Shown here piece after piece: positions 1-7,035 of a stretch of DNA of 64,000 nucleotides; the stretch's first letter is position 1; the number at the start of each line of letters is the position of its first letter. Made by a program: the position numbers and the translations under genes. Origin of the DNA: Mycobacterium sp. MFM001 (GTDB lineage: Bacteria > Actinomycetota > Actinomycetes > Mycobacteriales > Mycobacteriaceae); NCBI RefSeq assembly GCF_003402475.1, contig NZ_BFAB01000017.1, forward strand, positions 16,127 to 80,126, read 5' to 3'. The notes beneath the pieces are model-generated. The model saw only the letters and a list, made by a program, of their open reading frames with translations, ran no database searches and was not told where the DNA came from.

Positions 1-1142
1 AATCCTTTCGCCTTGGACTGGTCGAAGCTGTCGCCCTCGTCGTAGGTGGCCAGGTTGAAGTCGTACAGCGACTCGGAGCTACGGCGCCCGTTGACCGCAA
101 TGTGCCCGCCGTGCAACACCATTCGGATCTCGCCGGTCACATGCTCCTGCGTCGTGGCGACGAAGCTCTCCAGCGCTGTCTTGAGCGGTGAGTACCACAG
201 CCCGTCGTACACCAGCTCGGCCCAACGCTGGTCGGTGTGCCGCTTGAAGCGGCCGAGCTCACGCTCCAGCGTGACGTGCTCGAGCTCGGTGTGCGCGGTG
301 ATGAGCACCATCGCGCCCGGGGCCTCGTAGATTTCGCGGCTCTTGATGCCCACCAAACGGTCCTCGACGACGTCGAGCCGGCCAACCCCTTGTGCGCCGG
401 CCCGCTCGTTGAGTTCTTCGATGGCCTGCAGCACCGAGACCGGCTTGCCGTCGATGGACACCGGCACGCCCTTGTCGAAACCGACGATCACCTCGTCGGG
501 AGTGTTCCAGTTGACCGTGGGATCTTCGGTGTAGGCGTAGACGTCCTTGGTAGGGGCGTTCCAGAGGTGTTCCAGGAAGCCGGTTTCCACCGCGCGGCCC
601 CACACGTTCTGGTCGATGGAGAACGGCGACCGCTTGGTCACGTTGATCGGGATGGCGTTCTCCTCCGCGAATGCGATCGCCTTTTCCCGCGTCCACGCAT
701 AGTCGCGCACTGGGGCAAGCACTTCCAGATCCGGTGCCAGGGACGCGAATCCGACCTCGAAGCGCACCTGGTCGTTGCCTTTGCCAGTGCAGCCGTGCGC
801 GACGATGCCGCCGCCGTGCTCGCGGGCGGCGGCCACCAGATGCTTGACGATCAGCGGCCGGCTGATCGCCGACACCAGCGGGTAGCGGTCCATGTAGAGC
901 GCGTTGGACTGAACTGTCGGCAGGCAGTAGCCCTCGGCGAACTCGTCGCGTGCGTCGACGACGACCGCCTCGACCGCGCCGCAGTCCAGCGCGCGCTGCC
1001 GCACCACCTCCATGTCTTCGCCGCCCTGGCCCAGGTCGATCGCGACAGCGACGACCTCCCGACCGGTCTCCTTGCCGATCCAGCTGATCGCCACAGAGGT
1101 GTCCAAACCGCCGGAATACGCCAGGATGACGCGCTCGGACAT
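1..1142 (-). CDS. argG: Argininosuccinate synthase, C-terminus cut by left edge
   Basis: Argininosuccinate synthase joins citrulline and aspartate with ATP, the penultimate step of arginine synthesis, in the cytoplasm. About 380 residues are visible and the stop lies outside the window; family members are about 400 residues long. The N-terminal ATP pyrophosphatase P-loop AYSGGLDTS is at residues 8-16, and the citrulline/aspartate-binding segments around GCTGKGNDQVRFE and SPFSIDQN are intact. The start MSERVILAYSGG matches the family N-terminus. It is the last gene of the argCJBDFRG cluster, 17 nt after argR, and is probably under the ARG boxes upstream of argC. Confidence 0.97.
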   Translation of the reverse strand, partial: MSERVILAYSGGLDTSVAISWIGKETGREVVAVAIDLGQGGEDMEVVRQRALDCGAVEAVVVDARDEFAEGYCLPTVQSNALYMDRYPLVSAISRPLIVKHLVAAAREHGGGIVAHGCTGKGNDQVRFEVGFASLAPDLEVLAPVRDYAWTREKAIAFAEENAIPINVTKRSPFSIDQNVWGRAVETGFLEHLWNAPTKDVYAYTEDPTVNWNTPDEVIVGFDKGVPVSIDGKPVSVLQAIEELNERAGAQGVGRLDVVEDRLVGIKSREIYEAPGAMVLITAHTELEHVTLERELGRFKRHTDQRWAELVYDGLWYSPLKTALESFVATTQEHVTGEIRMVLHGGHIAVNGRRSSESLYDFNLATYDEGDSFDQSKAKG

Positions 1143-1159
1143 GAACCAATCTCCTTATG

Positions 1160-1654
1160 TCACTTGAGGTTTTCGAAAGTAGCGGCCAGCTCGGCACCGG
1201 TCATCGGCTCACGGGCGGCCACAAAAATCGTGTCGTCGCCGGCGATGGTGCCGACGACGTAGGGTAGCGCCGCCCGGTCGATGGCGCTGGCCAGGTAGTC
1301 GGCGGCGCCCGGCGGGGTGCGCAGCACGGCAAGGTTGCCGCTGGCATCCGTGGACACCAGCAGCTCGCTCAGCAGCCGCGACAACCGCCCGGTGCCACCG
1401 GATACCCCGCGCACCGGGCTGCCGTCCTCGGGCACGACGTACACCCCGGCCCCGCCGTCGGCGCCGCGCAGCTTCACCGCGCCGAGCTCTTCGAGATCCC
1501 GCGACAGCGTGGCCTGGGTGACCTCGATACCCTCGGCGGCCAGCAGAGCGGCCAATTCCCCTTGACTGCGCACCGACTCCGACGACAGGATCGCGACGAT
1601 GCGGGCCTGCCGTCCGGCACGGGTGACGTCGGGGGTGGTTTTCGAACGCGTCAT
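1160..1654 (-). CDS. argR: Arginine repressor ArgR
   Basis: Hexameric repressor of arginine biosynthesis that uses L-arginine as co-repressor. The 164 residues carry an N-terminal winged helix (about residues 10-75, including VRSQGELAALL and the recognition segment VTQATLSRDLEELGAVK) and a C-terminal oligomerisation and arginine-binding domain ending in GTIAGDDTIFVAAREP, whose paired Asp residues contact arginine. The ATG overlaps the argF stop in an ATGA junction, so translation is probably coupled. Its likely target in this window is the pair of ARG boxes at 6999-7024, which would make the whole arg operon, including argR, autoregulated. Confidence 0.97.
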   Translation of the reverse strand: MTRSKTTPDVTRAGRQARIVAILSSESVRSQGELAALLAAEGIEVTQATLSRDLEELGAVKLRGADGGAGVYVVPEDGSPVRGVSGGTGRLSRLLSELLVSTDASGNLAVLRTPPGAADYLASAIDRAALPYVVGTIAGDDTIFVAAREPMTGAELAATFENLK

Positions 1655-2577
1655 CGGGACCGCTCCAGCAGCCACACCAGCAGCGCCTTCTGCGCATGCA
1701 AACGGTTCTCGGCCTCGTCCCACACCGCGCTGTGCGGGCCATCCATCACGTCGTTGGTGATCTCGTGCCCGCGGTGGGCCGGAAGGCAATGCAGCACAAC
1801 GACTTCCGGGTCGGCTAGAGCCACCAGGTCGGCGTTGACCTGGAAGGGGCGGAACGGTGCCACCCGGTCCAGCCCGTCGTCCTCCTGCCCCATCGAGGTC
1901 CAGGTGTCGGTGACCAGCACATCGGCGTCATTGGCGGCGGACCGCGGGTCGGTGGTCACCGTCGCTGACCCGCCCGTGGCGGCCGCGCGGTCTTCGGCGG
2001 CGGCCAGAACCGCTTTGTCTGGCATGAAGCCGTCCGGTGCCGCGATCGTGACGTGCATCCCGGCGGTGACTCCGCCGAGCAGCAGCGAATGGGCCATGTT
2101 GTTGGCGCCGTCGCCGAAATAGCTGAGCCGGACACCTCGCAACGCGCCCTTGCGCTCGGCGATCGTCTGCAGATCGGCCAGCACCTGGCACGGATGGAAC
2201 TCGTCGGACAGCGCGTTGACAACCGGCACGGTCGCCGTGGACGCCATGGCATCGAGCCGGTCCTGGCCGAACGTCCGCCACACGATCGCATCGACGAAGC
2301 GGGACAACACTTTTGCGGTGTCCTGCAACGTCTCGTCGCGGCCCAGCTGAGTACTGCGACCGTCGACGACAACGGCGTGACCGCCGAGCTGCGCGATGCC
2401 CATCTCGAAGGAGAACCGGGTGCGGGTGGAGTTCTTGTCGAAGATCACCGCGACGCCGCGCGGCCCGTCGAGCGGCCGGCGGCTGTACTGGTCCTTCTTC
2501 AATTCGGCGGCCAGCTCGAGGACTTCGGCCTGCTCGTGCGGCAACAGGTCGTCGTCGCGCAGGAAGTGGCGGGTCAC
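1651..2577 (-). CDS. argF: Ornithine carbamoyltransferase
   Basis: Makes citrulline from ornithine and carbamoyl phosphate. The 308 residues match the family length (M. tuberculosis ArgF is about 307). The carbamoyl-phosphate loop STRTR is at residues 50-54, and the ornithine/carbamoyl-phosphate motif HCLPAHRG lies near residue 265. A GTG start giving VTRHFLRDDDLL was chosen because it matches mycobacterial ArgF and overlaps the argD stop as GTGA. The longer open frame upstream is Arg-rich and overlaps argD, so it was rejected. Confidence 0.96.
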   Translation of the reverse strand: MTRHFLRDDDLLPHEQAEVLELAAELKKDQYSRRPLDGPRGVAVIFDKNSTRTRFSFEMGIAQLGGHAVVVDGRSTQLGRDETLQDTAKVLSRFVDAIVWRTFGQDRLDAMASTATVPVVNALSDEFHPCQVLADLQTIAERKGALRGVRLSYFGDGANNMAHSLLLGGVTAGMHVTIAAPDGFMPDKAVLAAAEDRAAATGGSATVTTDPRSAANDADVLVTDTWTSMGQEDDGLDRVAPFRPFQVNADLVALADPEVVVLHCLPAHRGHEITNDVMDGPHSAVWDEAENRLHAQKALLVWLLERSR

Positions 2578-3758
2578 GGTGTGCCTCCCGCGGTGTCGAG
2601 GATGCCGGGCAGCGCGGTGACGAACGTGTCGATCTGATGTTCGGTGACGATCAGCGGCGGCGCCAACCGGATCACGTTCGCCGCGGGGGCGTTGACCAGG
2701 AAACCGGCTGCGCGGGCAGCGGTTTCGACGTCCTTGGCGTGCGGCGCGGAAAGCACCACGCCGCACAGCAGGCCGCGGCCGCGGACGTGGTCGATCAGCG
2801 GGTGGTTGAGCGCTTCGATACCGTGACGCAACGACTTGCCCAGCACCTCGGCGCGGCGTACCAGGTCACCGGCGGCCAGTGTGTGCAACACCGCCAGCGC
2901 CGCGGCCGCGCAGATCGGGTTGCCGCCGAACGTGCTGCCGTGCAGGCCAGGGGTGAGCAGTTGCGCAGCCTCGCCGAGGGCCAGGCACGCCCCGATCGGC
3001 AGCCCGCCGCCGAGCCCCTTGGCCAGCGTCACCACGTCGGGCGTGATGCCGTCGTGCTGGTGGGCGAAGAACGAGCCGGTGCGGCCCATCCCGGTCTGCA
3101 CCTCATCGAGCACCAGCAGCGCGCCATGCCGGGAGGTGATCTCGCGTGCCGCAACCAGATAGCCGTCGGGCGGGACGACGACTCCGCACTCCCCCATGAT
3201 CGGTTCCAGGAAGACGGCGGCGGTGTCGTCGGAGACCGCGGCGGCCAGCGCGTCGGTGTCGCCGTAGGGGACATGGGTGACGTCGCCGGGCAGCGGCGCG
3301 AACGGCGCCTGCTTGGCCGGCTGGCCAGTCAACGCCAGCGAGCCCATCGTGCGGCCGTGGAATGCTTCTTGTGCGGCAACGAGTTTGGTGCGCCCAGTGA
3401 GCCGCGACAGTTTGAACGCCAGCTCGTTGGCTTCGGTACCGGAGTTGCAGAAGAACACCCGGGCGTCGGCGCCCAACAAGCCAACCAGCGCCTCGGCCAG
3501 CTGCAGAGCCGGTTCGTTGGCGTACAGGTTCGAGGTGTGGCCCAGCGTCGACATCTGCCGGGTGACGGCGTCGATGACGGCCGGGTGACGGTGGCCGAGG
3601 ACATTGACCGCAATCCCGCCGAGCAGATCCAGGTACGAGTTGCCGTCGACGTCGGTGACCACCGTGCCGTCGCCGCTGGCCAGCGCCACCGGCGGCACCC
3701 CGTAGTTGTTCATCATCACCGCGGACCACCGCTGTTGCATGTCTTGTGTGTGGCTCAC
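2574..3758 (-). CDS. argD: Acetylornithine aminotransferase
   Basis: PLP-dependent class III aminotransferase that converts N-acetylglutamate semialdehyde to N-acetylornithine with glutamate as donor. It has 394 residues. Visible motifs are the phosphate-cup segment FCNSGTEANE, the cofactor aspartate in LLVLDEVQTGMGRTG, and the Schiff-base lysine in VTLAKGLGGGLPIG. The GTG start (VSHTQDMQQRW) forms a GTGA overlap with the argB stop; an internal ATG six codons later is the alternative. It is translationally coupled to argB upstream and argF downstream. Confidence 0.95.
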   Translation of the reverse strand: MSHTQDMQQRWSAVMMNNYGVPPVALASGDGTVVTDVDGNSYLDLLGGIAVNVLGHRHPAVIDAVTRQMSTLGHTSNLYANEPALQLAEALVGLLGADARVFFCNSGTEANELAFKLSRLTGRTKLVAAQEAFHGRTMGSLALTGQPAKQAPFAPLPGDVTHVPYGDTDALAAAVSDDTAAVFLEPIMGECGVVVPPDGYLVAAREITSRHGALLVLDEVQTGMGRTGSFFAHQHDGITPDVVTLAKGLGGGLPIGACLALGEAAQLLTPGLHGSTFGGNPICAAAALAVLHTLAAGDLVRRAEVLGKSLRHGIEALNHPLIDHVRGRGLLCGVVLSAPHAKDVETAARAAGFLVNAPAANVIRLAPPLIVTEHQIDTFVTALPGILDTAGGTP

Positions 3759-4636
3759 GCGTTCACCACCTTGGTGCCGGTGCCCTCGTCGGTGAACAGC
3801 TCGACCAGCACGCAGTGTTCGACGCGGCCGTCGATCACGTGCGCACTGGGCACGCCGCCGCCGACGGCACGCAGACAGGCTTCGACCTTGGGGATCATCC
3901 CTGTCTCCAGTGTTGGCAGTAGTTGGGCCAGTGTGGCGGTGTCGATTTCGCTGACCAGCGAATCGCGGTCGGGCCAACGGGTGTACAGCCCTTCGACGTC
4001 GGTGAGCATCAACAGCTTTTCGGCTCCCAGTGCTTCGGCCAGCGCCGCCGCGGCGGTGTCGGCATTGATGTTGTGCACGACGCCGTCGGCATCTGGCGCC
4101 AGCGTCGAGACGACCGGAATACGCCGCGCGGCAATCAGATCTCGCACCGCGGCCGTGTTGACGTGGTCGACGTTGCCTACCAACCCGATGTCGGTGGCCA
4201 CCCCGTCGACGGTGACGCTGCGCCGCACTGCCGTGAAGAGCTGCGCGTCCTCGCCGGTGATGCCGACCGCGTACGGGCCGTGTGCGTTGATCAGGTTGAC
4301 CAGTTCCCGGCCCACCTGACCGAACAGCACCATCCGCGCCACGTCGAGCACTTCTGGTGTGGTGACCCGGAATCCGCCCTTGAAGTCGCCGGGGATGCCG
4401 AGCCGTTGCAGCATGGCGCTGATCTGCGGCCCGCCGCCGTGCACGACGACGGGGTGGATGCCGCAGTTGCGCAGAAACGCCATATCGGCGGCGAACGCGT
4501 GCTTGAGCGTGTCGTCGGTCATTGCGTTGCCGCCATATTTGATGACGACGATCTTGCCGTGCAGTTGCTTGAGCCAGGGCAGGGCTTCGGCCAGCACCTG
4601 CGCTTTGACTTGGGTGGGCAATTCGCTGGTCGTCAT
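3755..4636 (-). CDS. argB: Acetylglutamate kinase
   Basis: Phosphorylates N-acetylglutamate, the second step of the pathway and usually the arginine feedback target. The 293 residues form an amino-acid kinase fold with KYGGNAM at 33-39 (phosphate binding), the substrate loop VVHGGGPQI near 67, and the C-terminal ATP site with LTDVEGLYTRWPD. The ATG is preceded by a 50 nt gap that contains a copy of an interspersed repeat (4647-4686). The start is less certain than the rest because no strong ribosome-binding site is seen, but MTTSELPTQVKAQVL aligns with mycobacterial ArgB. Confidence 0.96.
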   Translation of the reverse strand: MTTSELPTQVKAQVLAEALPWLKQLHGKIVVIKYGGNAMTDDTLKHAFAADMAFLRNCGIHPVVVHGGGPQISAMLQRLGIPGDFKGGFRVTTPEVLDVARMVLFGQVGRELVNLINAHGPYAVGITGEDAQLFTAVRRSVTVDGVATDIGLVGNVDHVNTAAVRDLIAARRIPVVSTLAPDADGVVHNINADTAAAALAEALGAEKLLMLTDVEGLYTRWPDRDSLVSEIDTATLAQLLPTLETGMIPKVEACLRAVGGGVPSAHVIDGRVEHCVLVELFTDEGTGTKVVNA

Positions 4637-4646
4637 GAGCTAGCTA

Positions 4647-4686
4647 CCGCCGACGATGCAGTGCGAAGCGATGAGGAGGAGGCGGG
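4647..4686. repeat. Interspersed intergenic repeat, copy A
   Basis: This 40 bp element between argB and argJ contains CGACGATGCAG and GATGAGGAGGAG. A related copy in reverse orientation is at 14445-14494, and an 18 bp remnant is at 40817-40834. Similar elements are common between mycobacterial genes, from memory. Its GAGGAGG stretch points towards argB on the plus strand only, so it is not the argB ribosome-binding site. Confidence 0.65.
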
Positions 4687-5898
4687 TCATGAGCTGTAGG
4701 CCGAATTCTCTTCGACGTAACCGTGCGACAGGTCGGTGGTGCGGATCGCGGCCCGGCCGTCGCCGAGGTCGAGGTCGACGACGACGTCGATGTCGGCACC
4801 GGACAGATCCACCTCACGTGCTCCGGGTGCCCCGGCGCCGCCGCTGAAGACCGCAGAACCGTTGAACGACACGGTGATCCGGTCGGGATCGAGCGAAAAC
4901 GGTGCCATGCCCACCGCGGCGAGCACCCGGCCCCAGTTCGGATCGGAGCCGAACAACGCAGTCTTGACCAGGCTGTCGCGGGCGATCAGCCGGGCCGCAA
5001 CAAGCGCGTCGTCGTCGCCAGGGGCGCCGGTCACCGTTACGGTGATGCGCTTGGTCACGCCTTCGGCGTCCGCCTGCAGCTGCGCGCAAAGATCGTCGCA
5101 CGCCCGCAGCACCGCGTCGTCGAGATCTGCTTGGCTGGGCGCGATTTCGCTGGCGCCGGACGCCAGCAGCAGCACGGTGTCGTTGGTGGAGCAGCTGCCG
5201 TCGATGTCGAGGCGCTCGAAGGTCGCGGCGCTGGCCCGGCGCAGCGCCTTATCGAGTGCGTCCGGTTCGGCGACGGCGTCGGTGGTCAGCACACACAGCA
5301 TGGTCGCCAGTGACGGCGCAAGCATCCCGGCGCCTTTGGCCATCCCGCCGATCGTCCAGTTGCCGGGGTGGTGCAGCGCAACCTGTTTGGGCACGGTGTC
5401 GGTGGTCATGATGGCCCGCGCCGCGTCCTCTCCCCCGGTCAGCCCGCCGGCCATCTCGTGCACGACCTCGCCGACTCCGGCGAGTACCTTGTCCATCGGC
5501 AGCCGGTCGCCGATCAGCCCGGTGGAGCAGACGGCCACCTCGATCGCCCCGGTTTCGGTGCCCCAGTCCGACAGCGCGGCAGCGACCGCCTCGGCGGTGG
5601 CGTGGGTGTCCTGGAAACCGCCCGGCCCGGTGCAGGCGTTGGCGCCGCCGGAATTGAGGATCACCGCGCGCAGCCGACCGGTGGTCAGCACCTGTTGGCT
5701 CCACAGCACCGGCGCGGCCTTGACCTGGTTGCGGGTGAACACCCCGGCCGCCGCGTAGTCGGGACCCTCGTTGAGCACCAGCGCCAAATCCGGTGCGCCG
5801 CTTGCCTTGATCCCCGCGGCGATACCGGCGGCCCGGAAACCTTCGGGTGCCGTGACTCCCTGGGTGCGCACCAGCCGCGCAGCATCAGCTTTAGTCAT
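4687..5898 (-). CDS. argJ: Bifunctional ornithine acetyltransferase / N-acetylglutamate synthase
   Basis: ArgJ recycles the acetyl group from N-acetylornithine to glutamate. It is made as a precursor that cuts itself into alpha and beta chains. The cleavage motif GMLAPSLATML is present, with the nucleophilic Thr at residue 199. The oxyanion pair and substrate segment CSTGLIGDRLPMD are also seen. It has 403 residues. The ATG at 5898 was chosen over one at 5940 because GAGGAG lies nine nucleotides upstream and the translation MTKADAARLVRTQG aligns with M. tuberculosis ArgJ. It sits second in the operon, 51 nt after argC. Confidence 0.96.
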   Translation of the reverse strand: MTKADAARLVRTQGVTAPEGFRAAGIAAGIKASGAPDLALVLNEGPDYAAAGVFTRNQVKAAPVLWSQQVLTTGRLRAVILNSGGANACTGPGGFQDTHATAEAVAAALSDWGTETGAIEVAVCSTGLIGDRLPMDKVLAGVGEVVHEMAGGLTGGEDAARAIMTTDTVPKQVALHHPGNWTIGGMAKGAGMLAPSLATMLCVLTTDAVAEPDALDKALRRASAATFERLDIDGSCSTNDTVLLLASGASEIAPSQADLDDAVLRACDDLCAQLQADAEGVTKRITVTVTGAPGDDDALVAARLIARDSLVKTALFGSDPNWGRVLAAVGMAPFSLDPDRITVSFNGSAVFSGGAGAPGAREVDLSGADIDVVVDLDLGDGRAAIRTTDLSHGYVEENSAYSS

Positions 5899-5949
5899 GG
5901 CGCCACTCCTCGATCCCGGCTGCGCCGGCATCATCGTCATCGGCGCGAG

Positions 5950-6987
5950 TCACGGCGCCACTCCGACCACCGGCAGCCCTTCGGTTTCCGGCCAGCCCAG
6001 TGCCAAGTTCATCGACTGCACGGCGGCGCCGCCGGTGCCCTTGACCAGATTGTCGATCGCGGCGATCGCGATGAACGTCGCCGCGTCCTCGTCCACCGCC
6101 ACCGCGATGTGGGCGGCGTTGCTGCCGATCACCGCCCCGGTGCGCGGCAGCTGACCGTCGGGCAGCAGGTGAATGAAAGGCTCAGCCTGGTAAGCCTTTT
6201 CGTAGGCTGCCCGCAGCTGAGACGGAGGCGCGGCGGTGCGCGCGGTGCACGTCGCCAGGATGCCTCGTGAAGTCGGGATGAGCACCGGCGTGAACGACAC
6301 GGTGACGTCGCGGTCGGTGACGGTCTTCAGGCCCTGCACGATCTCCGGCGTGTGCCGATGCGCGCCGGCGATGTTGTAGGCCCGCGCCGAGCCGATGACC
6401 TCCGAGCCGAGCAGGTCGACCTTGACTGCCCGCCCCGCGCCGGACGTGCCGCTGACCGCGACCACCGTGATGGCGGGGTCGACGAGATCCTCGGCGATTG
6501 CGGGAAGCATGGCGAGCAGCGCCGCAGTCGGATAGCAGCCCGGCACCGCGATGCGGCGCGCGTCTTTGAGGCGCTCGCGGGCGCCGGGCAGCTCGGGCAG
6601 GCCGTAGGGCCAGCTGCCCGCGTGCGCCGAGCCGTAGAACCGCGCCCACGCGTCGGCGTCGGTGAGCCGGAAGTCCGCGCCGCAGTCGACGAGGAGCGTG
6701 TCGGAGTCGAGCTGTTCGGCCAGCGCCGCCGAATGGCCGTGCGGCAGCGCGAGGAACACCACGTCGTGCCCGCCCAGCACCTCGGGCTCCGTCGGCTCGA
6801 GAACCCGCTGACTCAGCGGCGTCAGGTGCGGATGGTGTTCGCCCAGTGTGCTGCCGGCGCTGGCCGCCGCTGTCAGCGCGCCGATCGTGAGCCGGCCGTC
6901 GGCATATGCCGGGTGTCCGAGCAGCAGCCGCAAGATCTCGCCGCCCGCGTAGCCGCTGGCGCCGGCCACCGCTACCCGCATCGTCAT
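5950..6987 (-). CDS. argC: N-acetyl-gamma-glutamyl-phosphate reductase
   Basis: NADPH-dependent reductase giving N-acetylglutamate semialdehyde, and the first gene of the arg operon. The 345 residues include the Rossmann motif GASGYAGG at 9-16 and the catalytic Cys151 in AVPGCYPTA. The ATG giving MTMRVAVAGASG was preferred to an upstream ATG at 7014, because the upstream one lies inside the ARG boxes and adds non-conserved residues. pheT ends only 48 bp upstream on the same strand; in M. tuberculosis, from memory, a PE_PGRS gene (Rv1651c) separates the two. Confidence 0.95.
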   Translation of the reverse strand: MTMRVAVAGASGYAGGEILRLLLGHPAYADGRLTIGALTAAASAGSTLGEHHPHLTPLSQRVLEPTEPEVLGGHDVVFLALPHGHSAALAEQLDSDTLLVDCGADFRLTDADAWARFYGSAHAGSWPYGLPELPGARERLKDARRIAVPGCYPTAALLAMLPAIAEDLVDPAITVVAVSGTSGAGRAVKVDLLGSEVIGSARAYNIAGAHRHTPEIVQGLKTVTDRDVTVSFTPVLIPTSRGILATCTARTAAPPSQLRAAYEKAYQAEPFIHLLPDGQLPRTGAVIGSNAAHIAVAVDEDAATFIAIAAIDNLVKGTGGAAVQSMNLALGWPETEGLPVVGVAP

Positions 6988-6998
6988 GCCGCCCAGTT

Positions 6999-7024
6999 TT
7001 GCATGACTATGCATGCACTTGCAA
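6999..7024. promoter_or_regulatory. Two overlapping ARG boxes (ArgR operator) upstream of argC
   Basis: Plus-strand 6999-7014 reads TTGCATGACTATGCAT, and minus-strand 7024-7009 reads TTGCAAGTGCATGCAT. Both fit the mycobacterial ARG box pattern TTGCAT-N4-ATGCAA, differing only at the outer bases. They share the ATGCAT at 7009-7014. The pair begins 12 bp upstream of the argC ATG, where a bound ArgR hexamer would block initiation of argCJBDFRG. The only gap between pheT and argC is this 48 bp, so the arg promoter must lie within or beside the boxes. Confidence 0.85.
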
Positions 7025-7035
7025 ACTCATTCGGA

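Noticed and set aside
2313..4319. 668-codon open frame on the plus strand, antisense to argF, argD and argB
   Set aside because: It lies opposite three well-matched arginine genes, is Arg/Gln/Ala-rich and has no family resemblance. Long antisense frames are expected in GC-rich DNA.
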